DNA of 64,000 nt from contig CAVUMI010000006.1 in the NCBI GenBank assembly GCA_963742585.1, positions 434,001 to 498,000 of the forward strand, read 5' to 3'. A program made the translations under genes and the position numbers. The notes under the pieces were generated by a model, which saw nothing but the letters and a program-made list of their open reading frames with translations, did not search any database and was not told the DNA's origin. Positions 35,091 through 47,012 of this stretch are shown here, in pieces. Source of the stretch: JACDEA01 sp963742585 (GTDB taxonomy: Bacteria > Actinomycetota > Acidimicrobiia > Acidimicrobiales > JACDEA01). Every line of letters starts with the position of its first letter. Position 1 is the stretch's first letter.

Positions 35091-38000
35091 GTCGGCTTGG
35101 TCGTGTCAACCGGCACCGTGACGTCTCCGGTCTCGCCTCCGGGCGACGCCACGTAGTGGAGCGTGTGGACGCCCGTACCGCTCACCGGGATCGGCTGACC
35201 CGACGACCATGTACTGGGAGCCCCGCCGTTGTCGCTCACCGAGAAGGATGTTCCCTCCGGGCCGGAAAGCGTCACGGTCGCACCGTCCGCGTACCAACCG
35301 TTGGCCGCCTCGCCGGCGACCTGCGCATGGATCTCGGCGGTACCCGGCGGCCGGGTGGCGAAGTCGAAGTTGTCGCCCTTGTTCGTCGTGATCGCGAGGT
35401 CGCCACGATCGGTCACCGCCTGTCCGATGTACTGGAGGTGGTCAGAGTTGACCGCGAATCCGCCGACCCACGATCCATCGGCCGCTTGCGCCAACTGCCG
35501 GAAGGTCCACGCGTTGGTCGTCCCGTCGTTGAACAGCACCGCCACCTGGCGAACCACGCCGCCGCCCGGATCCTCGACCACAGCCTTGAAGCTGGCGGTG
35601 GGACCGTTCTTGTCCGCCGAGATACTGCGGAACACCGGCGCACCGTGCGGCGTCGCCGGCGGCACATAGAACACTCGCGCGTTGATCTGCGTGAATCGTC
35701 GCTCGAGGCCGGCGATCGTGCCCGCAGGACCGGACTCGAACTGTGCGGCGGTGAGGGCCAACGTGTTGTTGTCGACCGACTGCAGCGCAGTCGGGAAGAT
35801 CACGTCGCCGAACTGCACCTCGGTCTCATTTGCCGCCCGGCCGGTGACCGTCCGGGCCAGTGCCGGGTTGAAGTTGTTCTCGTCGATCGAAGTCAGGCCG
35901 GTCAGGAGCGCGCCCCGTGCTTCGAGTCCAGGCTGATGGACGTCAAGCGTGACCTTGGGCTGGATCGGTCGGTTAGGCGAGACCGTCAGCTCGCGACCGG
36001 GGTCGAGTTGGTAGTACTTGCCCTCACCATTGTCGACCAGCCGCCAACGCTGGTCGGCCGGGTTGGACACCGCGACGTCAGCGGCGGTGAGCCCGGTCGG
36101 GCCGTCGGTAACAGTCGAGCGGGGCGCCGGCGGCGGGGGTGGGCCGTCGCCAGCGCCAGCCACTCGGAACATGGGGAGGCCGAAGTACGTGGCCTGCGCC
36201 AAGACCTTGTAGTCATACACGTTCGGTGTAGCGCCGCCGAGGTAGCCGCGCTTGGCCTCAACCAGCGCGCGACCGAGGGGCATCTTCGCCATGTTCCCGG
36301 CGAAGTCGGCCATGACCTTCGCCGAGAATGCGATGGTCGATCGGAGACCGATGCCCGAGCCGGTATTACCAACGAAGGCGGCCACACCGCCCTTGAGCAA
36401 CGTCTCCGGCCAGTCCGGTGCGGCGCCGCCGAAGCTCAGGAAGTTGGAGATGGAGAAGCCGGAGTGGCAACCCATCGTTAGGACGATGCGACGGGCAATC
36501 TCGGGCGGCGTTGCCCCGCCGAAGGCCTCCGTCGTGAAAAGACCCTCGCTCGGGTCCGGGGGCAATAGTGCGCTTGGGTTGTAGTGCGCCATGGCCGCGA
36601 CGATGTCGGGCACTGGGTTGGCGCCCGGAAGCGCGGCCTGGAGATCCGAACGCTTCCAGGACTCGCTGATGAGGCTGGCGACCTGGCCCGGTGTCAGTTG
36701 GTTCTCGAACGTGGTTTTGATGGCCTCCGCGAGCGGCGCCATGAAGTCGTACCCGGTGACCAAGCTGCGGCTCGGACGCAGGACGCCGGGCCCGTCCGAG
36801 CTCGAGGGCGCGAGGAACTGGTCGATGACCGCGGCGATGTCCTCGGGCGACTCCACCAGCCGACCGCACGCCGCGTCGGGCATGTACAGGAATGTTCCGA
36901 GGAACGGCCGCGGCGCAAACGCGCAGTACGGGTCGTCGGTGAGGATCGCCCCTGACGCCGCAGCACCGACCAGAGCGTTATTGCCGCCCGTTACGACAGC
37001 CAACGGCGCCAGCTCCTGCGCGAACTCGCGCTCGTTGGCCGTCGCGGTCAAGTCGGGGATGCGCGCCATTGGCACGATCTCATCGGTCCCGACAAGAACG
37101 ATGTTCTGCACGCTGCCACGGTGGGCGCCGAGCAACGTGTCAACACGGGCATTGATGGCTCGCACCACGTCATTCGAACGCTCCGGATCGGACGGTCGAG
37201 CATCCAGCACGGCGAACGCGGCTTGTATCTCGGGCAGCGCGTCGAGGAAGAGGACCTTGATCCCGAGATCAGGCGACGCCGCCAAACGCTGGATGGCATC
37301 CAGCGCGATCTGGGCACGGGTAGCGCCGTACGCCCGCCGCAGCCGGTTGCGATCGGCGAGAACCAGGGTCTTCACGCCGTCGAAGGAAGCGATGGGTGGG
37401 GTGTCAGTGGCAACATCGCCCTCGAAGCTGAAGGAGCGGGCCGCGCCCGGCGGCGGCGCGCCCGCCGGGGGACTGACCGTGGCCCGGAGCGTGTAGGCAT
37501 CGGGACTGATTGATCCGAGGTAGCTCGAGACCTGGATGAGGTACGTGCCGCCGGACGCGGTGTCCCACGTCAGCGCTTCGACCGCCTCAGACTCTGTCCC
37601 GCGGTTCGCGGAGATACCGGCGACGGGTAGGTCTATCAAGGGGATGTCGTCGAGCGCGAGCGGCTGGAGGGGTTCGCCGCTCGACGCCAAACCCAGCCCT
37701 TGGTCCAGTTCGGGCTGGATTGCGGGCACCGCGGCGGCAGGTCGCATGGGGTTGTGCGGCTTGGCCGATGCCGGATGGAAGAGAACGAGGTCGGCGTCGC
37801 ATGTGGCGCAGGTGAGGTACACGTTGAGGTGCGAGCCCGGTTGGGTCGGCGCGGGGACGGCGTAGTAATCGACGTCACCCGCGTGGCCCATGTGGCCGAA
37901 CTGCAACCGGCCGGGAACGATGGTCGTTGCGGTGCCGGGCTCGTCGCCGGTCTCGAAGTTCTCTGCGACGGTCAAGGGCGCCGCGGTTGCCGCGTTGAGC

Positions 38001-39131
38001 GAGAAGTCGTCACCGGTGACGATGACGGTCGCGTTGACCCGGCCCGTGCGGAGACCCGGTCGGGCCAGGAAGTCAACGGTCAGCTGGCGGCCGGCCGCGA
38101 CAGTGAGGTCGCCGAGGCTCCATGTCAGGATCTCGCCGACGACGGTCGGCTCGCCGACGCCGCTCACGGGCACGCCATTCTGTCGAACAACGGCAGACCC
38201 AGCCTTGTAGCGGAACTCGTGTGGAAGGGTCGCCTCAATCGACGGGTGGGTAAGGGGGATCTGGTTATTGAATTCGACGTGGTACGCCACCTCGCTGGCG
38301 CCCGCGCCGCCGTAACCGAGTACGCCGAGCTGGTTGGCGGCGACGTCGTACGGGTTGGCCGCGTCACTGGAGTACGCGCCGAGCACGGCCTCTTGAAGAG
38401 TCAGGCCGCCCGCCGCCGCACCCAGAGCGCCGATCGTCGCGCTCGGCCGCAGCGCGCCGGCCTGTGACGCGTCGTAGACCGTCTTGGTCGATGCGGCCGA
38501 GCAGTCGACCTTGGTGCAATCAACGACCGCATCAGCGGTGGCGAGTGTGCGAATGAGGATGCCGCCGACGCTGGCGGACGCAAGGTCGAACGATGCCAGC
38601 TGTACGGCGGGAAGCGAGGCTTGGCCCTCTGCAGGGAACGTCACATCGCGCACGAGCACTGACTTCAGTCCATCGATGGCGTCGGGATTGACGCCGGCGA
38701 TCTCGAGGCTCAGCAGGCTGGCCGACAGACCCTTGTCCGGACTTCCCTGCACGCCCAGCGCCGCGCCGCAGTCGGCGTGTCCCAACGATTCGAGCTTGCC
38801 GCACCAACCGAAGCCGGCGCCGCCGATCGCTTGGAGCCGGGTATCGCCCATGAAGAGACTCAAGCTGCTGAGCTGGCCCAGCGGGCTGGCCGACAGATCG
38901 AGATGCGCGAGCGCCGGGATCTTCTCGGCGGGCAAGCCGAGCGCAAGTACGTCGGCGAACGTAACTGTCTGCAACTGCCGGTCCGCCAGCGCGGTCCCGG
39001 CGAGTCGGGTGGGCCAGTCGGGACCGGAGGTGATCCGCATGGCGGCGAGTGAGATGCGGGCCAATCCAGCTCGGACCGCCGGTGAGGATCCGAGATCGTC
39101 GTTGTCGGCCAGGCTGTCGAAGCCGAACGCG

Positions 39132-39281
39132 GAAGAGAGCAGTGGCAGTTGGATGATCGGCGAAGAGAGCAGTGGCAGTTGGATGATCGGCGAAGAGAGC
39201 AGTGGCAGTTGGATGATCGGCGAAGAGAGCAGTGGCAGTTGGATGATCGGCGAAGAGAGCAGTGGCAGTTGGATGATCGGC
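39132..39281 (-). repeat. Five exact 30-bp tandem repeats
   Basis: Unit GAAGAGAGCAGTGGCAGTTG followed by GATGATCGGC, five copies without mismatch, in frame in the C25 gene (ten residues each, PIIQLPLLSS). Exact identity implies recent expansion; copy number is likely to vary between strains. Confidence 0.95.
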
Positions 39282-40772
39282 GCGCTCTGAACGTGGGGTG
39301 ACGTGCGCTGCAACGGCACGTCCGCGCTGGAAATGCTCGACGGACTCGCCGCCACCGAACCGCGGTCGGCGGCGATGGTGAGGCTGGCTGCGCCCAGGAC
39401 GGTGACTTTGGCGGTGTCTCCCGTCGGCGTGACGGTGGCGGAGCCGCTCGCCGCACCGCCGGCGCGGTTGAAGTAGTCGCCGGGCTGGGTGGATGCAGTG
39501 ACGCCGAAGTGCAATGTGACCTGTCCGTTGGACGGCACGATGAAGGGTCCCGACCAGCTCAGGTGCTGATTGCTCGCCACCGGATTCGCGGTGGTGACAC
39601 CCGATGAGCTACCCGAGCGGTAGGTGAAGCCCGCGGGCAGGTCGTCGGTAACCGATGTGAGGGTCACCCCGGTGGCGTTCGGGTTAGTCAGCGTGATCGT
39701 GTAACCGGTCGTGGCGCCGGGCGAAACGGCCTCGTGGTCAGCGGTCTTGCTCGTGACGAGTGGCGAACTGGCCACTGACTGAAACGTCAGCAGGTGCGAC
39801 CGCGTCAGCGACTGACCCGGGAGAAGACTGATGCTCCAGCTCAGCCCAGCACCATTGTCCTGGTACGTCGCGCAGGTGCACGTATTGGGCAGGGGCTGGC
39901 GGGACAGAACCTTCGCCCAGACCGAGCTGAAGAGACCGTGGACGTAGCGGCTTCCAGCGCTGATCGGCGACCACTGCTCGATGCGGCTACCGGGAACCCG
40001 CTGACCGCTGCCATTGAGCACCCCGTTCACGCACGCGATGGCCCCCGTGCTGGCGTCGTAGCTTCCGAAACCGTTGTCGTCGTTCTGCAAGAAGCAGTCG
40101 CCGGCGCGATACAGCACCACGTTGGTCGGTGAGAGGCCGGTCTGGGCGACGGCGACATCAGTCCGGTAGGACTCCTGGCCGGTCACGTACGTGTCGGTTT
40201 GCGTGAGCCGGACTCCGGTCGAGCCCGCGGCGACAACGGTCACGATCTTGAACGGGTTGGCCGCAGTACCGGTACCGGTCACCGCGGTCTGGCTGATCTT
40301 GGTGAACTTCTTGTAGGCCGACGTACCCGGATCCTTCGGCCCGGCCGGCACGGTGGCCGGCCCGTACGTCGTGTTGCCGACGGCGACGAACGTGCCGCAT
40401 GCGGTGTCCTCGTAGAACTCGCCATGCGAATCGCCGGCATGATCGACGGCGCAGTTCAGGTCGGCCGAGATGAAGATCTTGGTCAGCGGTCCGGCGGAGC
40501 TGATCGTTCCGGGGAGTGCAGCGGCTGCGATGCCGGGTGCTGCGATCATGCCGACGGTGGACAAGAGCAGCGCCAGCGCGGCTACCACGCCGACGGTGCG
40601 CGTTCCCCAACGTCTCCCCAAGGCACTTCCCCCCTTCATGCTCGAAGCGCCGCTCTGACAGTACCGCGGCAGTCTCGGAACGACTACCCGAGACCTCGGT
40701 GAAATCGGTCACAACACCCCGGCCGCGGTGTCAAAAGTGCCGCTTCCGTCGTACGATGCCGGCATAAGGGGG

Positions 40773-43700
40773 ATGTCGGTGTCGGCTGCGTTGACGCCAT
40801 ATGTGCCGAGGCTCGTACTGAGCTGGGCCGAACATGCGCCGGAGGCGACGTATCGACGCGTCGACGGCAGCATGGTCTTCTGCGACGTCTCGGGATTCAC
40901 CGCACTCTCGGAGCGCTTGGCGCGCAACGGCAAGGTTGGCGCCGAGGAACTGACCGAAATCCTCGATGCGGTCTTCTCGAACCTGCTCGAGCGCGCCGCC
41001 ACCTTCGGCGGGAGCATGCTCAAGTACGGGGGCGACGCCGTGCTGGTGTTCTTCTGGGGTGAGGACCATCCCCGTCGTGCTGTCGCCGCGGCCGCGGCAA
41101 TGCGCGCGGGGCTGCGTGAGGTCGGTCGCAGCGAAACGGCCAGCGGTCGCGTGCGCCTTCGGATGTCGGTCGGCGTGCACAGCGGCGAGTTCGACTTCTT
41201 CCTCGTCGGTGGATCTCATCGCGAGCTGATCGTCGCCGGCCCCGCCGCCACGGAGACCTGCGCGATGGAAGCCGCTGCCAACGCGGGCCAAATCCTCGTG
41301 AGTACGGCGACCGCGGCCGCCTTGCCCGCCTCCAGCCTCGGGCCGCGGCAGGGAGGTGGACGACTGCTGCGGCGAGCGCCGGCGGCGGCGGGCGGCGACC
41401 CGGCCAGCCTCAGGATCCCGGTATCGGTTGACCCGTCGCTCTTCGTTCCGGTGGCCCTGCGGCAGCACCTCCGCGATGGCGGACAACCGCCCGAACACCG
41501 TCAGGTGGCGCTGGCATTCATCGGATTCGGCGACATAGAGCGACTTCTGCAAATCGAGGGCGGAGCGGCGGTGGGCGATCGCCTCGACCGACTAGTCACC
41601 CGCTCGCAGGAGACGTTCGAAGACCTGGGCGTCACGTTCCTGGCCACCGACATCTCCGGCAACGGCGGCAAGATCATCGCGGTGGCCGGCGCGCCTACGG
41701 GCTGGCCGAACAACGAGGAGCGCCTACTGCGCGCCGTTCGAGCCGTGGCCGACAGCGACGTCGGTCTGCCCTTGCACATCGGCGTCAATCGGGGCTCGGT
41801 GTTCGTCGGTGATGTCGGTCCGGTATTCCGGCGGACCTACACGCTGCTCGGCGACGCGGTCAACACCGCAGCGCGGGTAATGACCTCCGCCGCGAAGAGC
41901 CAGATTCGCAGCATGCCCGCGGTCCTCGACCGGTCCGACACGTTGTTCGCCACCACGCAGCAGCAGCCGTTCATGGCCAAGGGCAAGCGGGAACCGCTAC
42001 TCACGTACTCAGTAGGCGAGCCGGTTGGCCACCGCGACGAAAAGCATGGCCGCCTGCCGCTGGTCGGACGCGACGCCGAGCTGACCGCGCTGCGCGACGC
42101 TCTCGACGAAGCGGCTCATCGAACCGTCCGCGTCGTCGAAGTAACCGGCGACGCCGGTATCGGCAAGACCCGGCTTGTCCAGGAGTTCGTCGAGACCATC
42201 GACGCTGACACCGCCGTCCTGTGGACCGCATGCCAGCAGTACGAGTCAACGACGCCGTACTTCGTGGCCGGTCAGATGCTCAGGGCGGTCCTCGGGCTCG
42301 AGGAGTCTGATGACCGACCGGCAGCCGAGGTCACCCACCATGTAAGGGCGGCGCTGGAAGCCACCGCGCCACACCTTGTCCCCTGGCTGCCGCTGATCAT
42401 GCTGCCGCTGGGCATCTCGATCGAGCCCACTCCCGAAATCGCCGCGCTCGACGAGCGCTACGTGGTGACGCGCCTCCGCGACGCGGTCGGTGATCTCATA
42501 ACTGCGGTCGTCGATGCAAGGGCCGCCTGGGTGATCGAAGACGGTCAGTGGATCGACGACGCGTCCCGCGAACTCATCGCCCACGTGCTGCAGCGGGTTC
42601 GGAACCGGCCCTGGTTGATACTGATCACGCGCCGGCCGGACGACAGGCCCTTCATCGACCGGCCCGAGCCAGAATTGCTTGCACTGCGCCCGCTCGGTGC
42701 CGATGCGGCCGGCGCATTGGCCCGCGCCGCGGCGGTGCGACCGCTCCTGCCCGAGCACGCCGCGCTCATCGCATCGCGCGGTGCCGGCCACCCCATGTTC
42801 GTACGCGAGCTTGCACAGGCGTTTGAGGGCCACGATGAGCTCGCCGAACTGCCCGACACTGTCGAAGCCGTCGTAACCGCCAGGATCGATTCGCTGGCGC
42901 CGGCGGATCGCACTGCGTTGCGGACGGCCTCGGTTCTCGGTACTCGGTTCGCAGCCGGCTTGCTCCGCGAGCTGGCGCCGGACGCGGACCTCCGAGCATT
43001 GCGCGCATTCCTCACGACACGCGACGGCGTTGTCGAGTTCCGACAGGCGTTGTTTCAGCACGCGGCGTACGCATCGTTGCCGTTCCGGCAACGACGCCTG
43101 CTGCACGGAACGGTGGCCCGCCTGCTGGCCGCGCAGGCCGACGGCGACGCCAGCGACGCGCTCCTTTCGCTCCACGCGTTCGAGGCACAGGACTATCCAC
43201 GAGCGTGGGAGGCGGGGATCCGGGCCGCCCACAGCGCCCGCCAGCGACTGGCGCCGGCGGAAGCGATCGCTCTCTACCGACGCGCAGTCACCGCGGGCGG
43301 GCGCGTCGCGGGGGTCGGGCCGGCCGATCTGGGTCGCGCGTGGAGCGAGTTGGGCCACCTCTGCGTGCGCACGGGACGGTTGGCCGACGCGCGTATCGCC
43401 TACGGGCGCGCCCGCCGCTTGGCTCACGCCAGCCCTGAACTCCAAGTCGAGCTGTGTCTCTATGAGGGCGACGTGCGGCTCGAGCAGGGCCATCCGGGGC
43501 CGGCACTTCGCTGGTACCGCAAAGGCCTCCGAATCGTCGATGACACCACCGGCATCGCGTTGCGATCACGACTGCTCACCGCTGTCGCCAAAGTACGGGC
43601 GGCCCAGGGCAACGTCAGCGCGGCCATGCGGGCCGCACGCGAAGCCATCGCCGACGCTGAGCAAACCGGCAACACCAAGGCGCTGGCCCACGCGTGGTCG

Positions 43701-44261
43701 CTGCTGGGCGCGGCGGCGCTCATGGCCGGGACCCCGGATGCGGAGGCGTACAGCCTGCGGGCGCTCGAGCTGTACCAGGCCGACGGCGACGCCATGGGCC
43801 GCGGCAACGCACTGAACAACCTCGGGACGCTCGCCTACTCGCGGGGTGACTGGGACGCGGCACGGTCGCGCTATGACGAGAGCCGGGTCGCGCTCGAGGC
43901 CGCGGGTGCGACCGTCTTTGCCGCCACCACCGCCAACAATGTGGGCGAGATCCTGCGGGATCAAGGGCGCTGGGCCGAGGCCCGCGCCGTGTTCGAAGAG
44001 GCGCTGGGCACGCTGCGAGCGGCGGGGAGTTGGTACGAGCTTTACGTCGTCCGCAACCTGGCCGTCGTCGCCGGCCTGGAAGGCCGAGTAGACGAGGCAC
44101 GCGACGATCTGGAGCGGGTGCTGGCGCGCTTCCGCAACATGGGCATGGCGGGAGAAGTCCCGGAGACCCTGGTTCGGCTTGCTGAGGTCGAACTCCTCGC
44201 CGGCCGGCCCGAAAAGGCGCAAACGCTCCGAATCGAGGCGGCCGCGCTACAGCCGGCCTAG
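40773..44261 (+). CDS. Double nucleotidyl-cyclase / AAA ATPase / TPR protein (soluble adenylyl cyclase-like)
   Basis: 1,162 aa from ATG 40773 (GTG 40728 and GTG 40779 are possible; AAGGGGG precedes). Cyclase domain 1 (about 25-200) has both metal Asp motifs, FCDVSGFT and KYGGDAVLVFF, but lacks the usual NxxxR pattern (ATETCAMEA). Cyclase domain 2 (about 240-415) has lost the first Asp (FIGFGD) yet keeps GDAVNTAARV. Next come an ATPase (GDAGIGKT Walker A about 460; WVIEDGQW Walker B) and C-terminal TPR helices (about 860-1150). Complementary half-sites suggest one active site shared between the domains, as in mammalian soluble adenylyl cyclase. Cytoplasmic. Divergent from the C25 gene; stop overlaps the convergent MMPL gene by 4 bp. 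Confidence 0.88.
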   Translation: MSVSAALTPYVPRLVLSWAEHAPEATYRRVDGSMVFCDVSGFTALSERLARNGKVGAEELTEILDAVFSNLLERAATFGGSMLKYGGDAVLVFFWGEDHPRRAVAAAAAMRAGLREVGRSETASGRVRLRMSVGVHSGEFDFFLVGGSHRELIVAGPAATETCAMEAAANAGQILVSTATAAALPASSLGPRQGGGRLLRRAPAAAGGDPASLRIPVSVDPSLFVPVALRQHLRDGGQPPEHRQVALAFIGFGDIERLLQIEGGAAVGDRLDRLVTRSQETFEDLGVTFLATDISGNGGKIIAVAGAPTGWPNNEERLLRAVRAVADSDVGLPLHIGVNRGSVFVGDVGPVFRRTYTLLGDAVNTAARVMTSAAKSQIRSMPAVLDRSDTLFATTQQQPFMAKGKREPLLTYSVGEPVGHRDEKHGRLPLVGRDAELTALRDALDEAAHRTVRVVEVTGDAGIGKTRLVQEFVETIDADTAVLWTACQQYESTTPYFVAGQMLRAVLGLEESDDRPAAEVTHHVRAALEATAPHLVPWLPLIMLPLGISIEPTPEIAALDERYVVTRLRDAVGDLITAVVDARAAWVIEDGQWIDDASRELIAHVLQRVRNRPWLILITRRPDDRPFIDRPEPELLALRPLGADAAGALARAAAVRPLLPEHAALIASRGAGHPMFVRELAQAFEGHDELAELPDTVEAVVTARIDSLAPADRTALRTASVLGTRFAAGLLRELAPDADLRALRAFLTTRDGVVEFRQALFQHAAYASLPFRQRRLLHGTVARLLAAQADGDASDALLSLHAFEAQDYPRAWEAGIRAAHSARQRLAPAEAIALYRRAVTAGGRVAGVGPADLGRAWSELGHLCVRTGRLADARIAYGRARRLAHASPELQVELCLYEGDVRLEQGHPGPALRWYRKGLRIVDDTTGIALRSRLLTAVAKVRAAQGNVSAAMRAAREAIADAEQTGNTKALAHAWSLLGAAALMAGTPDAEAYSLRALELYQADGDAMGRGNALNNLGTLAYSRGDWDAARSRYDESRVALEAAGATVFAATTANNVGEILRDQGRWAEARAVFEEALGTLRAAGSWYELYVVRNLAVVAGLEGRVDEARDDLERVLARFRNMGMAGEVPETLVRLAEVELLAGRPEKAQTLRIEAAALQPA

Positions 44262-46508
44262 CTGCGGGTTGCCACCTTCTCCGCGTCGAGGCACTCCTCG
44301 ACCCGGTCGTAGATCGCCAACGGTTCGGTTTCCCACACGCCGAAGCGGAGATGCAGGCGGCGCAGTGAGCGCGGCGCCCACCAGTTGGCCTTGCCGGCAA
44401 TCTTCATGAACGCCGGAACCAGCGCGGTTCGGATGAGGAACGCGTCGGCCAGAACCGCCACCCCGAGGCCCACGCCGAACATCTGCACGACGGCCACCTC
44501 CGCGGTGGTGAACGCCACGAACACGAGGGTGATCAGCGCGGCGGCCGCGGTCACGATCTTGCCGGTGCGCTCCAGTCCGACCGCCACCGCCTCGTCGTTG
44601 TCGCCGTGGGTGTCGTACTCCTCTTTGATCCGCGACAGGAGGAACACCTCGTAGTCCATCGATAAGCCGAACGCGATGCAGAACAACAGGATGGGCACCA
44701 CGACGGAGATCGTCCCGGTCGGCGTGAAGTGGAGCACTGACGCGAGGTGACCGTCCTGGAACACCCATACCAACGCACCGAACGTCGCCGCAAGGCTCAG
44801 CATGTTGAGCAGGATGGCCTTCAGCGGCACGAGCAGGCTCCCCACCATGAGGAACAGCAACACAAACGTGGTGATGCCGATCCAGGCCAGAGCAAACGGC
44901 AGGCGTTCGTTGATCGACTGCTTACTGTCGACCAACTCGGCCGACCGTCCGCCTATGTCAACCGGGAACGGCGGCGGCATACGCCGGATGTTCTTGATGA
45001 GCGCCTCACCTTCGGCCGACAGCGGCTCGACTGCTGGCACGACTGAGAGCCACGTGCCGCCGGGGGTGCCGCGGAAGCGGCTCGACAGCTCGTTGGGGCC
45101 CAGCACCCGTACCCCCTGGTAGTAGAAGCCGGTCGCCGCGTCGACCCGAGCGACCCCAGCGAGACCTGAGAGCCGGGCCGCATACGCGTCAACGGCTGGG
45201 CTCCGCGAGTCCAGATCGGTGGAACTGCGATCGACGACCGAGATGGCGGCGGCCTCGTTGCTGGCGAAGTTCTCCCGCAGCGAGTCGTGGACTTGGCGGG
45301 CCTGCGCGCTGGAAGGGAGGACTCGATCGTCGGCCAGTCCTGGCGCCAGCCTCACGAAGGGGATGCCCATGACGAGCAGCAGCGCGACGCCGCCGACGGC
45401 TACCGGAATGGGGCGCTTGATCACCGCGTGCGCCCGCCGGTACCAGAAGCCCTCCTCCACCGGCTTGCGACGGACCTCGAATAGCCGGCCCTTCTCGACG
45501 CGATGGCCAAGCAACGACAGGATCGCCGGCAGCACGATGACCGCACCGACACCCGCGGCGGCCACCACGCCGACACCGGCGTAGGCGAACGACCTCAGGA
45601 AGGCGAGGGGAAACACGAGCAGCGCGCCGAGCGACACGGCCACGGTGAACGCGCTGAACGCCACCGTCCGCCCCGCGGTGTGCATCGTGCGAATCACCGC
45701 GTCATCGGGCTCGCGGCCCGAGGCCAGCTCTTCCCGGAACCGCGAGACCATGAACAGGCTGTAGTCGATGGCCAGGCCGAGGCCCAACGCCGAGGTGAGG
45801 TTAAGGGCGAAGATCGAAACATCGAAGAACGAGGCAAGGATGCGGAGCACCGCGTACGTCACGACGACGGAGAGCCCGCCGACCGCCAACGGCAGGCCGG
45901 CGGCGACTGCGCTGCCGAACACGATCAGCAGGGCGACGACAATCAACGGGATCGTGATCAGCTCGGCGCGTCTGAAGGTCCTTCTCCGACTGGGCCGTGA
46001 TCTCACGCCACACCTCGCCGGCGCCACCCACGCCGAGCCGCACGACGGCGTCGGCCTTGGTGAAATCGTCATAGAGCGAGCCGGTTACCTCGCGCACGGT
46101 GTCCTCGTCGCCCGGCACGCGGGCGAGGACGAGCGCCTGCTTGCCGTCGTTCCCCCGCAGTGGCGGCGCGTTGTTCAGCGACCAGTACGACACTGCGCCC
46201 TCGACGCCTGGCCGCTTGCCCAGATCGGCGGTTATCGCCCGGCCCCGCTCGGCCACGGCTACGTCGTCCACCGTGCCCTGCTTCGCGGTGACCAGCAGCA
46301 CAAAGTTCGGTTCGCCGGTGCGGAAGTGCTCCGTGAGGCGCGTCGTGGCATGGCTGGACTCGGCGGCGGGATCGGTGAAGCCGCCGGCGGAGAGGTGTGC
46401 CGCAACCGGGCCGCCGAACAGCGCCGCCGCCGGGAAGCTCACGGCGGCAACGACCAGGACGAGGCGCCGGCGCCGGATGACGGCGCGGGCTAGCCGCTGC
46501 ATGAGCAT
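44258..46508 (-). pseudogene. MMPL/RND-family transporter, one frameshift
   Basis: About 750 codons from ATG 46508 (GGGGG 7 bp upstream), broken near 45977 (EKDLQ to RAELITIP; removing one base repairs it). Two repeats of a TM helix, an extracytoplasmic domain and five TM helices, as in MmpL/YdfJ proteins. Proton-relay Asp-Tyr pairs are visible in AIDYSLFMVSRFREEL and SMDYEVFLLSRIKEEY. MMPL proteins export lipids or hydrophobic compounds using the proton gradient. No adjacent regulator. The break is likely technical. Confidence 0.88.
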
Positions 46509-46565
46509 GTGAATCCCCCTTGGATGCAGCAGACCATTTTCAGCGTCCGCAGTCAACGCCATGTT

Positions 46566-47012
46566 ATGAACGTCACCATGGTCAGCCGCCGCCACCTCGC
46601 CGAGCACCTCAAAGACGTCCCGCTGTTCTCCGCTTGCTCGCGCAGCGAACTGAAGACCCTGGCCAGGCACACCGCGGAGGTCCAGGTCCCGGTCAACACG
46701 GTGATCGTCAAAGAAGGTGAACGGGGCGACAGCTTCTATGTCGTCATCGACGGCGAAGCCTCCGTGCGCCGCAGGGCCGGGAAATCGAACCGAACGGTGG
46801 CCACGCTCCGGCCCGGCGGTTGGTTCGGCGAGCTGGCGCTGCTCGACCCGGCACCGCGTAATGCCACCGTCACCGCGACCGAGCCGACCACGCTGGCGGT
46901 GATCGACGCTCGGGTGTTCAAGGCGTTGGTGCGCGACGTCCCGGCCATGAGCGAGAAGCTGCTGGCCGGCCTGGCCCGCCGGCTTCGTGACGCCGACCTC
47001 AGCTTCGGGTAA
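46566..47012 (+). CDS. Cyclic-nucleotide-binding (CAP_ED) domain protein
   Basis: 148 aa, essentially a lone cNMP-binding beta-barrel: HLKDVPLFSACSRSELKTLA start, GERGDSFYVVIDGEASV, and the phosphate-binding cassette GGWFGELALLDPAPRNATV (Gly-Glu-Leu and Arg present). No DNA-binding helix-turn-helix follows, so it is not a CRP-type regulator. Cytoplasmic. Its 3' end overlaps the convergent patatin gene, which carries the same kind of domain, by 14 bp. Confidence 0.88.
   Translation: MNVTMVSRRHLAEHLKDVPLFSACSRSELKTLARHTAEVQVPVNTVIVKEGERGDSFYVVIDGEASVRRRAGKSNRTVATLRPGGWFGELALLDPAPRNATVTATEPTTLAVIDARVFKALVRDVPAMSEKLLAGLARRLRDADLSFG

Larger units (their letters stand above)
33652..40639 (-). pseudogene. 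Giant secreted gingipain-like (peptidase C25) repeat protein, one frameshift
   Basis: About 2,329 codons; frames 34745-40639 and 33652-34890 join at a single shift near 34845 (total 3n+1). Order: signal peptide (1-41), DUF11-like domain (about 300-410), five PIIQLPLLSS repeats (about 453-503), a leucine-rich region (about 560-680), a second DUF11-like domain (about 785-890), a pre-peptidase-like segment, then a C25/caspase-clan domain (about 1086-1500) with likely catalytic His in MAHYNPS (about 1350) and Cys in TMGCHSGFS (about 1389). Five Cys-pair repeats (FTC..SGVATC) end the protein. There is no sorting signal. A secreted cysteine protease is inferred; the shift may be a sequence error. 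Confidence 0.8.

Noticed and set aside
34787..36481. 564-codon plus-strand open frame
   Set aside because: Antisense to the C25 gene; Arg/Gly/Val low-complexity composition.
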